Part shown: positions 18,011 through 28,886 of the stretch, one piece after another
How the letters are laid out: each line of letters starts with the position of its first letter
Numbering within the stretch: position 1 is the stretch's first letter
Source: Candidatus Avigastranaerophilus faecigallinarum
GTDB taxonomy: Bacteria > Cyanobacteriota > Vampirovibrionia > Gastranaerophilales > Gastranaerophilaceae
NCBI GenBank assembly: GCA_018716565.1
Contig: DVJT01000149.1
Location: forward strand, 1 to 33,241
DNA length: 33,241 nucleotides
Direction: 5' to 3'
Position numbers and translations under genes: made by a program
The notes under the pieces: model-generated
What the model was told of the DNA's origin: nothing
Seen by the model: the letters and a program-made list of their open reading frames with translations, nothing else
The model's database searches: none

Positions 18011-18946
18011 TTATTTATTGAATAATATTCGGTCAAAATATTCTATTGTTTTTAAAAGACCTTCTTTTATTTGAATTTTAGGTTGCCATCTTAGTGTTTC
18101 TTTCGCAATAGATATATTTGGTTCTCTTTGAGTTGGGTCATCAGATGGTAATTCTTTAAATATAATTTCTGATTTGGAATTTGTTAGCTCAATAATTAAT
18201 TTTGCGAATTCTAGAATAGTATGTTCATCTGGATTTCCAAGGTTTACCGGCATATTATAATTACTATTCATTAGTTTTATTAGTGCATCAACTAAATCTG
18301 ATACATAGCAAAAAGCTCTGGTTTGAGAACCATTTCCATAAACAGTTATAGGTTTATTTTTTAGTGCTTGAACAATAAAATTTGATACAACTCTACCATC
18401 ATTTAATGCCATTCTTGGGCCATATGTGTTAAATATGCGAGCTATTCTGATGTCTACATTATTTTGTCTATGATAATCCATCATTAGTGTTTCTGCACAT
18501 CTTTTTCCTTCATCATAGCAACTTCTAACTCCAATAGGGTTAACGTTTCCCCAATAAGACTCAATTTGTGGATGAATTTTGGGATCTCCATATACTTCAC
18601 TTGTACTTGCTTGTAATATCTTCGCTTTGCATCTTTTTGCCAGTCCCAGCATATTTATAATTCCGATAACAGATGTTTTCATTGTTTTTATTGGGTTATA
18701 TTGGTAGTGAACTGGGGAAGCAGGGCAAGCCAAATTATAAATTTCATCAACTTCCGCTAAATATTCATTAATTATATCGTGTCTTACAAGTTCAAATCGA
18801 TTATTTCCAATTAAATGTCTAATATTATCTTTTGAACCTGTAAAGAAGTTATCTAGGCAAATAATATCATTACCATCATTTAAAAGTTTTTCAGATAAAT
18901 GAGAGCCAATAAAACCTGCGCCGCCTGTTATTAGAATTCTTTTCAT
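18011..18946 (-). CDS. UDP-glucuronate decarboxylase (UDP-xylose synthase-like) SDR
   Basis: [79 protein letters not shown]. Confidence 0.93.
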   Translation of the reverse strand: MKRILITGGAGFIGSHLSEKLLNDGNDIICLDNFFTGSKDNIRHLIGNNRFELVRHDIINEYLAEVDEIYNLACPASPVHYQYNPIKTMKTSVIGIINMLGLAKRCKAKILQASTSEVYGDPKIHPQIESYWGNVNPIGVRSCYDEGKRCAETLMMDYHRQNNVDIRIARIFNTYGPRMALNDGRVVSNFIVQALKNKPITVYGNGSQTRAFCYVSDLVDALIKLMNSNYNMPVNLGNPDEHTILEFAKLIIELTNSKSEIIFKELPSDDPTQREPNISIAKETLRWQPKIQIKEGLLKTIEYFDRILFNK

Positions 18947-20757
18947 AATTTTACTTCCTCTGAATATTTAAATTGCATTTCATAAAGATGTTTGTATTGA
19001 CCGTTTTCTATTGAAAGTAATTCTTTGTGTGTGCCTAGTTCAACTAGTTCTCCATCATTAATTACGGCAATTCTGTCAGCATTTTTAATAGTAGATAATC
19101 TGTGTGCTATTACAAAAACAGTTTTATTTTTAATTAAATTATCTAAAGCTTTTTGTACAACTGCTTCTGATTCATTATCTAGAGCAGATGTTGCTTCATC
19201 TAATATAACTATTGGTGTATTTCTTATCATTGCCCTTGCAATTGCAACTCTTTGTCTTTGGCCGCCTGAAAGTGTTAATCCTCTTTCCCCCAAAATTGTA
19301 TCAAGTCCATCTGGAAGTGCTGCAATCACATCATCCAGATGTGATGCGGAAATGGCTGTTTTTAAATCTTCCGGCGTTGCATTTTGATTGGCAAGCAAGA
19401 TATTTTCTCTAATTGTTCCGGTAAATAAAAAATTATCTTGGAAAACAAAAGATATATTTTTTCTAAGTTCATTTAATTTAAAGTTTTTTATATCAATTCC
19501 ATCGAATTTAATTGCACCTGATTTTACGTCATAAAATCTTGGAATTAAATTAACAAATGTTGATTTCCCTCCTCCGGAATTTCCGACTATAGCAAGAGTT
19601 TCTCCTTTTTGTACGTGTAAATTAATATTTTTTAGTACAGGTTTATTTTCTACATATTCAAAGTATACATTTTCAAAAGTAACCCCGTTGGTTAACATAG
19701 GAATCTTAATAGTTGTTTCTTTGTCTTTTATTAATGGAACATAATCAAAAAGTTCAAATACACGACCCATAGCAACGAATATATTTTGAATGCTTGTCAT
19801 TGTATTACCCAATGTTTTTATAGGCTTATATAAAAGTAATAAAGATGTTACAAATGAAGCAAAAGAACCTGCTGTCATTTGTCCAGAATATATTAGTTTT
19901 GTACCATAGAATAATACAAATGCTATTCCAAATGAAGCAATCAAATACATTATAGGGGACATCCAGCCAACTCGTTTAGTAAGAGAAATTGAGACATCAA
20001 AACTTTTGTTTATACCATCAGTAAATAATTTTTTTTGTCTTTCTTGTAAATTATATGCTGTAACAACTTTGTTGCCGGAATAAGTTTCATTTATTGTTGT
20101 CATAATATCACCAGTTATGACAGTGTTTTTATTAGAAACAGATTTGATTTTTTTTCTAATGAAAAATACAGGTACAAAAGCAATAGCTAAAACTAAAACA
20201 CCTACAATTGCGAGTTTCCAAGAACTATAAAGCATAACTGCAATTAAAGACATTGCACCAAACAAACTTATAATAAACGTTTTAATTTGTTCTACAATAC
20301 CTTTTGAAGCAGAATCAGGATCAGTAAGATATCTGTTGATAATTAATCCTGATGAGTTTTCATCAAAAAATGAAGTATCCATGAAAACCAATCTGGCAAA
20401 TAGGTCATTTTTAACTGCATTTGTAATCTTTAAACTAGTCCAGTCTGTAAGGTAAGAATTTAAGTATCTTAATACACCTTGAAAAACTGCAAAGAATATT
20501 ATAGCAAATGGCATACCGTATGCCATCGTCATATATGGTATTTCTATTCCAAATATTACTAAATTTTGTTGTCCTACTACATAGTCCATATATGGTTTTA
20601 GTGCAAACGAAACAACTCCATCTAATAAACCTACAGGTATGGCGATTATAAAACCTAAAATTACTTTCCCTAAAAAAGGTTTTATATATGGAAAAATTCG
20701 TTTTAATAACCATCCGTATTTAAATGATGTTAAAGCTTCTGATTCTTTTAATTTCAT
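18943..20757 (-). CDS. MsbA-like ABC transporter (fused TMD-NBD)
   Basis: Walker [10 protein letters not shown], signature [14 protein letters not shown], Walker [14 protein letters not shown]-loop IAHRLSTIK. Confidence 0.93.
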   Translation of the reverse strand: MKLKESEALTSFKYGWLLKRIFPYIKPFLGKVILGFIIAIPVGLLDGVVSFALKPYMDYVVGQQNLVIFGIEIPYMTMAYGMPFAIIFFAVFQGVLRYLNSYLTDWTSLKITNAVKNDLFARLVFMDTSFFDENSSGLIINRYLTDPDSASKGIVEQIKTFIISLFGAMSLIAVMLYSSWKLAIVGVLVLAIAFVPVFFIRKKIKSVSNKNTVITGDIMTTINETYSGNKVVTAYNLQERQKKLFTDGINKSFDVSISLTKRVGWMSPIMYLIASFGIAFVLFYGTKLIYSGQMTAGSFASFVTSLLLLYKPIKTLGNTMTSIQNIFVAMGRVFELFDYVPLIKDKETTIKIPMLTNGVTFENVYFEYVENKPVLKNINLHVQKGETLAIVGNSGGGKSTFVNLIPRFYDVKSGAIKFDGIDIKNFKLNELRKNISFVFQDNFLFTGTIRENILLANQNATPEDLKTAISASHLDDVIAALPDGLDTILGERGLTLSGGQRQRVAIARAMIRNTPIVILDEATSALDNESEAVVQKALDNLIKNKTVFVIAHRLSTIKNADRIAVINDGELVELGTHKELLSIENGQYKHLYEMQFKYSEEVKL

Positions 20758-20799
20758 GTTAATCCTTACAATTTGCTTCTAAAACTACATTTAATATTG

Positions 20800-20805
20800 T
20801 ATAAT
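20800..20805 (+). promoter_or_regulatory. Candidate -10 box for the radical SAM gene
   Basis: TATAAT in a divergent intergenic gap, about 44 bp upstream of ATG 20849; no convincing -35 at 17 bp. Confidence 0.35.
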
Positions 20806-20848
20806 GAATAAAAGTAAGTTTGTAATTTGAAACATAAATTAATAGAAA

Positions 20849-21916
20849 ATGTCGGATACATATAGAAGTTGTCACTCAATAGAGGGTGAATTATTTTTTA
20901 ATCATTTAAATAAAGTTGGTTATTGTTGCATGCTAACACCGAATGGTGGTCAGCCTGTTTTGTATGAGAATTATCAAGGTGAGCTTATTGATTGGGATAC
21001 TTTTTTTGTAAGAAGAGATGAACATATTGAACTTATGAAAAAAGGATCTTCTTTGCCTGCTTGTAAGGACTGTTTATGGATAAAAGATGCAAAATGGGAT
21101 GTTCGAAAAAAAGAATTCAGATATGTTTTATTGAATATTTGGGTTAAGTGTAATTTATATTGTATTTATTGTTCAAACCATAAAGATAAAAATGTGTTAA
21201 ATAACACTAAAGAATATAATCTAATACCTGTAATAAGAGATATGATTGAAAAAAAGGTATTAACAGAAAATACTAAAGTTGATATAGCTGGTGGTGAAGC
21301 TACTCTTGATAGTCATTTTAACGAGTTACTCTTTTTGCTTATAGACAGTGGCGTCAAAAATATAAATATAAATACTAATGCAACTATATTTTCAAAAAGT
21401 ATTGTTGAAGGTATAAAACAAGGTGTCGTATCATTAATTTCATCTGTTGATTCGGGGACTCCTAAAAAATTTGAATATATAAAGAAGAAAAATCTTTGGA
21501 ATAATGTATGGCAAAATATTTCAGAATATTCAAATAATATCAATTATAAAATTAACAATAATTCTGTAAGAACAAAATTTATTATTATTCCGAATATAAA
21601 CAGTTCAAAAAGTGAAATTTTTAAATTTATTCTTAAATCAAAAAAAGCAAATGTTTCAGGAGTTATTTTAAACATTGATTTACATTGGTTGAGACAAAAT
21701 TATGATGATAAAAAAACAATGTTAGATGTTATAAATTTAACTAAATATTTTATAAAAATTGCTAATATATTTGATATTGATTGGCAAATATGGGCTCATA
21801 TTGAAGACTTAATAAAAAGATATAATATGATTGAGAAAAGTTCCCAAATAGATATTAATTTTATTTTTGAAAAGAAAAAAGCAAAAAAAACAATACTTGA
21901 TAAATTCTTTTTTTGA
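20849..21916 (+). CDS. Radical SAM protein with N-terminal Cys-rich (SPASM-like) region
   Basis: CNLYCIYC (CX3CX2C) after an N-terminal CH...CC...CKDC segment; VDIAGGEATLDSHF matches the GGE motif. Confidence 0.87.
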   Translation: MSDTYRSCHSIEGELFFNHLNKVGYCCMLTPNGGQPVLYENYQGELIDWDTFFVRRDEHIELMKKGSSLPACKDCLWIKDAKWDVRKKEFRYVLLNIWVKCNLYCIYCSNHKDKNVLNNTKEYNLIPVIRDMIEKKVLTENTKVDIAGGEATLDSHFNELLFLLIDSGVKNININTNATIFSKSIVEGIKQGVVSLISSVDSGTPKKFEYIKKKNLWNNVWQNISEYSNNINYKINNNSVRTKFIIIPNINSSKSEIFKFILKSKKANVSGVILNIDLHWLRQNYDDKKTMLDVINLTKYFIKIANIFDIDWQIWAHIEDLIKRYNMIEKSSQIDINFIFEKKKAKKTILDKFFF

Positions 21917-22007
21917 TTATTAGAATTTTATTATTAACTATGTAACAAAATTTTTACAATACATCTCAAAATAGCATTTTTAGAGTTTTAGAGCCCTTTC
22001 TAATTTA

Positions 22008-24701
22008 GTGTGTAAAAAGGGGTTTTATATGGAAATTGGAGCATTTTCTGAATTTAGAACTAATCCGGTGTATAGAAACAATTCTTTTATAAGAACAGAT
22101 AATCAGGATAAGAAATCAGAGAAAAAAGAAAAACTTGTTAAAACGGCAAAGAGTGTTGCTCCCATTGCAATTTCTATAGCTGCAATTCCTGTAACGGCAT
22201 TAATAGCTACAAAAATTACAACAAAAAAAGTTTCAAGTTTAAATAACAATTTAGTGAGTGAGCTAAAAGGGCAAATTAAAAATTTGAGTGATGATTTAGC
22301 TAGAATGCAAGCACTAGCAGAACAAAGAGGTATATTATCAACAGAAAATATACAAACTGTTGCAAATAATGCAAAAAGTGAAAATGCTAAAATTTGGTCT
22401 GTTTTATTAGCTCTTGCCGGCCTTGGAACTGCATATAAAGCCGGTGACCTTTCTGACGATGTAAAAAAAGATCTTCCGAAAAAAGTATCTGATAAAGTTA
22501 GTGATATAGATTCAAAATCATCGCAGGCTATGTCAACTGCAGAACAAGCAATGGCATTAATCGGAAACAGTTTAAGCAAAAAGTATGTTGTAGATATAAA
22601 TGGAATTCAATTGTTAAGAAATTCTAATTCTTTGAATAAAAATGAGCAAAAATATGCTCAAGCAATAGAAAAAATACAAACTTCTGCACCTAAGCATTTA
22701 TATGAAACACCAAATGTAAAAGCAATAACAAAAGAAAATCCTACTTTATGGTCTGTCACATCTGAATTTGCACCAATAAAAGAAGGTGGGCTTGGTTCTG
22801 TTCCTGTAGAAATACAAAATAACGTTACAAAACTTGGAATAAATATACCAACATTCATTCCAATGTATCAACAAAGAGGTATTTCTTCATTGAGACAAGA
22901 AGGTAGTGAATATATTTATTCATATAAGGGAAAAGATTTTAAACTTGAAAAAGTAGCATCTTTTAATGTAGATGCTTACCAGAATTCAAAGTCAAAAACT
23001 GAAGAAGTTGAGATATATTTGTCTACAACCAAGGATGAGTCAGGAAGAGAAAAGCAACTTGTATTTATAAAAAATGATAATTATTTTAACGGTTCAATAT
23101 ATCAAGCAAGTGAAAAAACTGAAGAACCTGAAAAATTTGCATTTTTCTCTAAAGCTGTTTATGAGTTTGCAAAAGCAAAAGAAGATCCAAAGAGTGTTAA
23201 AGGATTAAAAATATTTGATAGCAAAGTATTTAATTCTATTCAAGCTCCTGACGGTTTAGTTTTAAATGATTGGCAAGCTTCACCTATTGCAGCTTTGTCT
23301 AGGTATAAAGCTCCAATGGAAAATGCTTATGGTGAATTATCAGATGACGCTGCAAAGAAATTATCAGAGATAACTATTATTACTATTGGCCATAATGCTA
23401 TGTATCAAGGATCAACTAGAAATAATAATAATGATGCACAAAGAAAAGAATCAACAACTAATATATTAAATACTTTATTTGATAATTATGCCTATGATAT
23501 TGTATTGAATGCAAAAACAAATGCAACAGCAACGAATCCATCTGATTCTGGTTTGGAAAATTTAGATAATGTATTAATAATGAATCAAAAAGATGGCTAT
23601 TCAAATCATACAAATCTTTTAAATATGGGGATTTGTTTGAGTGATTATTTTCACCCTGTTTCTCAAAATTATGCTAATGAAATAATATCTGATTCGCATC
23701 CTGAACTAGCTGGAGAGTTAAGATGGGCACTGAATCAAAAAGCTAAATCAGGATCTTTAGTTGGAATTATAAATGGTAATGATTTTAATAATTTGTCTAT
23801 AGAAGCCAAAAAATCACAAATTTTACAACAAACAGGAGTTGAGCCGTTAACATATAACAAAACGTCTGATATATCAGATGTAATGGCTGCAAGATTGGAG
23901 AACAAAATAAACTTTTATAATGATTATATGCTCCCATTCTCACATAAAAATGATAAGTCTAATTTTGACGAAAATGTTGAAAGAGTGAGAAAACTTTCAA
24001 GTAAATTAGAATTTGTAGAAGGCAACAAAGGTACAGAATTACCTGTGTTATCAGATGAAGAACTTGCAACTACACCTGTTATAACATCTGTAGGGCGTTT
24101 AGTATCGCAAAAAGGTATCGGAATAATGTCAGATGCAATAAAATTATTGTTAGACAATTGGGAAAAAGATTTCCCTGGGAGAAATAAACCTATTTTTTAT
24201 ATTGCAGGTCAAGATGGTGAGAATGGTACGCAAAGAAAATACATTGAAGATTTAAAAAATAATAAATTAACCAAGGAAGATTCAAATAGAGTTGTTTTTG
24301 CACACGGTTTTGCTCCAATGAGTGCATTAACTGCAGCTTCAGATTTCTTTTTGCTTCCAAGTATTTTTGAACCTTGCGGATTAACACAAGGTGAATCATT
24401 TGCCCTTGGTACTCCTGTAATAGGAAGTGCTGTTGGCGGTATTGTTGATACTGTTAATAGAGATGGCAAAACAAATGGCATTCTAACTGATAAAACTAAA
24501 CCATTAACTTCTGAAGATTTTTATAAAGCGATGAAGGAAGGATTAAAAATATATTTTGAAAATCCTCAACAATACGAAAAGATGGTTAAAGATTCATTGA
24601 GTGAGAATTTCAGTTGGATTCAAAAAGGTAAGCAAGGTCCTGTTTTTGATTATCTTGAAAAATTAGGAATTGATAAATCAACCTTGCCTGAAATTATGTA
24701 A
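22008..24701 (+). CDS. Glycogen/starch synthase-like GT5 protein with a long hydrophobic/coiled N-terminal extension; likely true start 22029
   Basis: TLWSVTSEFAPIKEGGLGSVPVEIQN (KxGGL) and PSIFEPCGLTQGESFALGTPVIGSAVGGIVDTV; about 240 aa precede the GT5 domain. Confidence 0.87.
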   Translation: MCKKGFYMEIGAFSEFRTNPVYRNNSFIRTDNQDKKSEKKEKLVKTAKSVAPIAISIAAIPVTALIATKITTKKVSSLNNNLVSELKGQIKNLSDDLARMQALAEQRGILSTENIQTVANNAKSENAKIWSVLLALAGLGTAYKAGDLSDDVKKDLPKKVSDKVSDIDSKSSQAMSTAEQAMALIGNSLSKKYVVDINGIQLLRNSNSLNKNEQKYAQAIEKIQTSAPKHLYETPNVKAITKENPTLWSVTSEFAPIKEGGLGSVPVEIQNNVTKLGINIPTFIPMYQQRGISSLRQEGSEYIYSYKGKDFKLEKVASFNVDAYQNSKSKTEEVEIYLSTTKDESGREKQLVFIKNDNYFNGSIYQASEKTEEPEKFAFFSKAVYEFAKAKEDPKSVKGLKIFDSKVFNSIQAPDGLVLNDWQASPIAALSRYKAPMENAYGELSDDAAKKLSEITIITIGHNAMYQGSTRNNNNDAQRKESTTNILNTLFDNYAYDIVLNAKTNATATNPSDSGLENLDNVLIMNQKDGYSNHTNLLNMGICLSDYFHPVSQNYANEIISDSHPELAGELRWALNQKAKSGSLVGIINGNDFNNLSIEAKKSQILQQTGVEPLTYNKTSDISDVMAARLENKINFYNDYMLPFSHKNDKSNFDENVERVRKLSSKLEFVEGNKGTELPVLSDEELATTPVITSVGRLVSQKGIGIMSDAIKLLLDNWEKDFPGRNKPIFYIAGQDGENGTQRKYIEDLKNNKLTKEDSNRVVFAHGFAPMSALTAASDFFLLPSIFEPCGLTQGESFALGTPVIGSAVGGIVDTVNRDGKTNGILTDKTKPLTSEDFYKAMKEGLKIYFENPQQYEKMVKDSLSENFSWIQKGKQGPVFDYLEKLGIDKSTLPEIM

Positions 24702-24739
24702 TACTTGCCAATCAAAAATTCATCAATTATCATAAAGTT

Positions 24740-26896
24740 ATGGATAAATCATATTCAAAACTTGTTGATATTGCTTACAATATGCACGTTTCAGGTAAAT
24801 TTGATGAAGCGTTAGATGTTTATAATAAACTTTTATCTATGAATCCTGATGATTTAAATGTTAAAAATTTGTATGCTCAATTAAATTTTACAAAGAAAAA
24901 CTATGATTTAGCTTTAGAAATATTCAATGAAATATATGAAAAAACAAAGCTTAAAGATATAAAGATAAATATTGCACAGATATATTTAATAAAAAATATG
25001 TACCAACGTGTAATCGAGATTTTAAATGACTTTCCCGAAGATAATGTTAATGTTTTGAATATTCTTTCAGTTTCCTATATGAATCAAAAAGAATATGATA
25101 AAGCAAAAGCTTGTTATAAGAAATTAGTTAAACTTTTACCTAATGATTATAGAAATTTCTATAATATTTCAGTATGCGAAAAATACACAAATAATAATTC
25201 TGAATCTTTAAAATATGCATTAAAAGCTTTAGATATGAATAAGAATGATATTGATGTAATTAAGCATATTGCATTGATTTATGAAGAACAAAAAGATATA
25301 AACAATGCAATAACATATTTTGAAAAAATAAATGAACTTAAGATTGACGAAAATATACTTTATCATATTGGCGTTTTATATAAAAAATCCGGTAGTTATA
25401 AAAAAGCAGTATCTTTTTTTGATAGGGTTATTCAATTAAATCCAAATAATAAAAACGCAATGCTAAATATTGCATCTACATATAAGCATATTGACATGGC
25501 AAATGCGCTTCAGATATATCTTGATATACAGAAAATATATCCTGATGATTTGAATCTTTGCATTCAAATATATAGTATTTATTATGAAATGCTGAATTTT
25601 AAAAAAGCACTTGATATATCTCTTGAGCTAATCAGTAAAAATCAAAATGAATACATTTATTATTTAATGGCTGGGGATTGTTATTTTGAATTATTTGAAT
25701 ATGATAAGGCTATTGAATGCTATAATAAATCACTTCAGTTTTCTCCGGATAATAATCAAATTAAGGAATCTCTCGCAAAAGCTTATTATTCAAATGGTTA
25801 TTTCAAGTTAGCCGATGATATTCTTTCAGATATAGATACAAATTGTTTTACTTATACATTTATTCATTTAAAATTAAGAAATTTACAGAAAGTGTTAAAT
25901 GGATTTTATATATGGTGTACGAATCTTAGACCTGCCGATTATGGAAAAAAACAAGCAATAAGTTTTTTTTATAAGCTTGATTTAGATAAGAAATATTCTA
26001 TAAAAGAAGAAGTTTTTTCTAATATTGGAAAAAATTTACAAATTGATAATCAGGAAATTATTTTTAATTTTTCCAAAAAAAATGTTAAGCTTGATTCTAA
26101 CATTAATAAAAAAACTATTTTAATATATTCGATGCATGGCGTTGGTGATTTTATTATGTTTTCAAGATATATAAACATATTACTTAAACGCGTAAATAAT
26201 ATAATTTTATATATTCCTAAATCTTTAGAACAACTAATAAAATATAATTTCCCTAATATTAAAATTTTTACTAAAGGTGAAAAAATTAATGAAAATTTAT
26301 ATGATTTTGCCATGCCGGAAATGCTTTCAATATGCTTTTCAGATACTGATTTAAAAAATATACCCTTCTCATCCGGATATTTATCTGTTCCACAAAAAAA
26401 AATTGAAGAAAAATCTCATTTAGATCTTTTTAAAACACAAAATAAAAAAGTAGGTATTGTTTGGCAAGGTAATCCAACAATTCTTTTAAATCGTTCAATA
26501 AAATTATATGAATTTCTTCCTTTATTTGATATTCAAAAGATACAAATATATTCATTTCAATTATCAAAAATAGATTCTAACTCTGAAAAATTGAAAAATA
26601 CTTTACAATTGATTGATTTATCTAATTATATTAATGATTATTTTGACACAGCATCTTTACTAAAAAATATAGATATATTAGTTACTATAGATACTTCAAT
26701 AGCTCATTTGGCGGGTGCTCTTGGAATAAAAACATTCTTATTACTTCCTTATGATAGTGAGTGGAGGTGGTTTACTGATGAAGAAAAAACTCCATGGTAT
26801 GATAGTATAAGAATATTCAAACAAAAAAATCCAAATGATTGGAAAGAAGTTATACAAAGAGTAAAAGATGAAATTCAATTATCAACAGATTTCTGA
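24740..26896 (+). CDS. TPR protein with C-terminal GT9-like domain (paralogue 1)
   Basis: N-terminal TPRs; C-terminal GVGDFIMFSRYINILLKRV...VGIVWQGNP...DTSIAHLAGALGIKTFLLLPYDSEWRWF. Confidence 0.85.
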   Translation: MDKSYSKLVDIAYNMHVSGKFDEALDVYNKLLSMNPDDLNVKNLYAQLNFTKKNYDLALEIFNEIYEKTKLKDIKINIAQIYLIKNMYQRVIEILNDFPEDNVNVLNILSVSYMNQKEYDKAKACYKKLVKLLPNDYRNFYNISVCEKYTNNNSESLKYALKALDMNKNDIDVIKHIALIYEEQKDINNAITYFEKINELKIDENILYHIGVLYKKSGSYKKAVSFFDRVIQLNPNNKNAMLNIASTYKHIDMANALQIYLDIQKIYPDDLNLCIQIYSIYYEMLNFKKALDISLELISKNQNEYIYYLMAGDCYFELFEYDKAIECYNKSLQFSPDNNQIKESLAKAYYSNGYFKLADDILSDIDTNCFTYTFIHLKLRNLQKVLNGFYIWCTNLRPADYGKKQAISFFYKLDLDKKYSIKEEVFSNIGKNLQIDNQEIIFNFSKKNVKLDSNINKKTILIYSMHGVGDFIMFSRYINILLKRVNNIILYIPKSLEQLIKYNFPNIKIFTKGEKINENLYDFAMPEMLSICFSDTDLKNIPFSSGYLSVPQKKIEEKSHLDLFKTQNKKVGIVWQGNPTILLNRSIKLYEFLPLFDIQKIQIYSFQLSKIDSNSEKLKNTLQLIDLSNYINDYFDTASLLKNIDILVTIDTSIAHLAGALGIKTFLLLPYDSEWRWFTDEEKTPWYDSIRIFKQKNPNDWKEVIQRVKDEIQLSTDF

Positions 26897-28886
26897 TGCT
26901 GCATATAATTATCATAAACAAAATATGTTTGATGAAGCAGAAAAATTATATAAGGATCTTTTAAATATACGACCAGACGATGTAAATATTTTAAATTTAA
27001 TAGGTCTATTGTATCTTTCAAAAAATAATTCATCTGAAGCAATAAGCTATTTAACCAGAGCATATATTCTTAAGAAGTCATCATATGTTGCTTCAAATCT
27101 TGCAAAGGCTTATTATTATAATTCTGAACCACAAAAAGCAATTAAAATTTATGAACAAGCATTATCTTATGAAGAAAATGACGATATTTATTATTCAATG
27201 GCCTTAGCATATAAGAGATTAAATGATTATGATAATGTGATACTAAATTATAAAAAAGCAATTGAGTTAAATCCTAATAATTATTCAGCTTTATATAATT
27301 TATCTCTTGCATATAAAGATATTAATGATATTGAAAGTGCAATATTTTATGCAAAAAAATGTATAGAAATAAAAAATAATGATGATGATATTTTTGCACT
27401 TTTATCTGGTTACTATGAAGATAAAAAGGATTATGAATCTTCAATAGACGCATTGCGCCGAGCAATATTTATAAATAATAAAAAGTATTTGTACTTTTAT
27501 AATTTGGGAGTTTTATTATCTAAAAAAGAGTGTCCTAATGAAGCTGAAGCAGCATATTTACGATCGATCGAATTAAATAATAATCATATTGAGTCATATA
27601 TAAATTTAGCATTACTGTACAAAGATAGAGATAATAATAAATCATTAGAATATTTACTAAAAGCTTATGAAATAAATCAAACAGATGAAAATTTATTATT
27701 GAGTTTGGCTCAAACTTATAGATTACTTTATAAAAATAAAGAAAGTATTGAATTTTTAACTAAAATTATAAAAAATAATCAAAATTGCGCAGAAGCATAT
27801 TCTCAAATGGCAATAAATTATATGGATTTATGTGAATATAATAAAGCGCTTGAAAATTATAATAAAGCAATATCTATAAATAATACAAATTTAAACTACA
27901 AACATGGAAAAGCTGTTGCATTAAAATATTTAGGTAATATTGAGCAAGCTAAAAAAATTTTAGATGAAATAGTTAAAAATCCAAGTTCATCAATGCAAAG
28001 TCATATTACATTGGGAATGCTATATTTATCTGATAAGCAATTTGAAAAAGGTATGAGATACTATACACTAAGAACTAAAGAAAGTAAATTTAATAGTATT
28101 TTTCAAGATAAAAAATGGACAAAAGACAAAAATATTGAAAACAAAGATATTTTAGTTTATTCAGATTGTGGGTTTGGTGATACATTAATGTATTCAAGAT
28201 TTTTGCCTATATTGAATAAACAGGTTAAAAGTTTAACACTTCAGACGGATAAAGAGCTTTTATCTATATTAAGAGAATCATTACAAGGAATAAATATAAT
28301 AAAAAAGAGTATAACCCCGCCGCAATATGACATTGTAATGTCATTAATGGATATACAGTATGCTTTAAATATGGACTTTTCTCAAGTCAAGAATACACAG
28401 CCATATTTGACAGCTGATATAAATCTTATAAAAAAATATTCTTCATTGGATATTTTCAAAACAAAAAATAAAAAAATAGGTTTATGTTGGCAAGGTAATA
28501 AAAGAATATTTAAGAACAGGTCAATTAATTTTGAATATATAAAAAAACTTGTTTCAAAAGAAAACTGCACTTTCTATTCATTCCAATTGCAAAGTGATAT
28601 TAAAAATTTTAATAATTTTTATAATTTAAATAATTATATTAGTGATTTCTCTGACACAGCAGCCTTGTTAATGAATATGGATTTAATGATAACAATAGAT
28701 TCATCAGTTGCACATTTAGCAGGAGCTTTAGGTATACAAACGTATTTACTTCTGCCAAAGACAGCAGAATGGCGTTGGTTTTATGATGAAGAGAAAACAA
28801 TTTGGTATGATAGTGTAAGAATATTTAGACAAAAAGAATCAAATAATTGGGAAGAAGTTATTGAAAGAGTATATAGAGAAATATGA
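26868..28886 (+). CDS. TPR protein with C-terminal GT9-like domain (paralogue 2)
   Basis: Same architecture; GFGDTLMYSRFLPILNKQV...IGLCWQGNK...DSSVAHLAGALGIQTYLLLPKTAEWRWF; overlaps paralogue 1 by 29 bp. Confidence 0.87.
   Translation: MKFNYQQISDAAYNYHKQNMFDEAEKLYKDLLNIRPDDVNILNLIGLLYLSKNNSSEAISYLTRAYILKKSSYVASNLAKAYYYNSEPQKAIKIYEQALSYEENDDIYYSMALAYKRLNDYDNVILNYKKAIELNPNNYSALYNLSLAYKDINDIESAIFYAKKCIEIKNNDDDIFALLSGYYEDKKDYESSIDALRRAIFINNKKYLYFYNLGVLLSKKECPNEAEAAYLRSIELNNNHIESYINLALLYKDRDNNKSLEYLLKAYEINQTDENLLLSLAQTYRLLYKNKESIEFLTKIIKNNQNCAEAYSQMAINYMDLCEYNKALENYNKAISINNTNLNYKHGKAVALKYLGNIEQAKKILDEIVKNPSSSMQSHITLGMLYLSDKQFEKGMRYYTLRTKESKFNSIFQDKKWTKDKNIENKDILVYSDCGFGDTLMYSRFLPILNKQVKSLTLQTDKELLSILRESLQGINIIKKSITPPQYDIVMSLMDIQYALNMDFSQVKNTQPYLTADINLIKKYSSLDIFKTKNKKIGLCWQGNKRIFKNRSINFEYIKKLVSKENCTFYSFQLQSDIKNFNNFYNLNNYISDFSDTAALLMNMDLMITIDSSVAHLAGALGIQTYLLLPKTAEWRWFYDEEKTIWYDSVRIFRQKESNNWEEVIERVYREI

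Noticed and set aside
20029-20036. T8/A8 tracts in several genes (3011..3018, 20029..20036, 25973..25980) as phase-variation tracts
   Set aside because: A/T runs of this length are frequent throughout this AT-rich window, unlike the single G8 run.
20806-20832. Tiny ORF MNKSKFVI before the radical SAM gene as a RiPP precursor
   Set aside because: Eight codons, directly at the putative -10 box, no RBS; not credible as a precursor.
21917-22007. Intergenic regions scanned for tRNA, riboswitch or CRISPR
   Set aside because: No cloverleaf, no repeated spacer pattern and no recognisable riboswitch motif; most gaps are under 120 bp.
22103-22579. Minus-strand ORFs antisense to the GT5, radical SAM and TPR-GT genes (e.g. 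21313..21543, 22658..22858, 23924..24157, 24209..24481, 26050..26313)
   Set aside because: Shadow ORFs in AT-rich coding DNA; the plus-strand proteins are clearly real.
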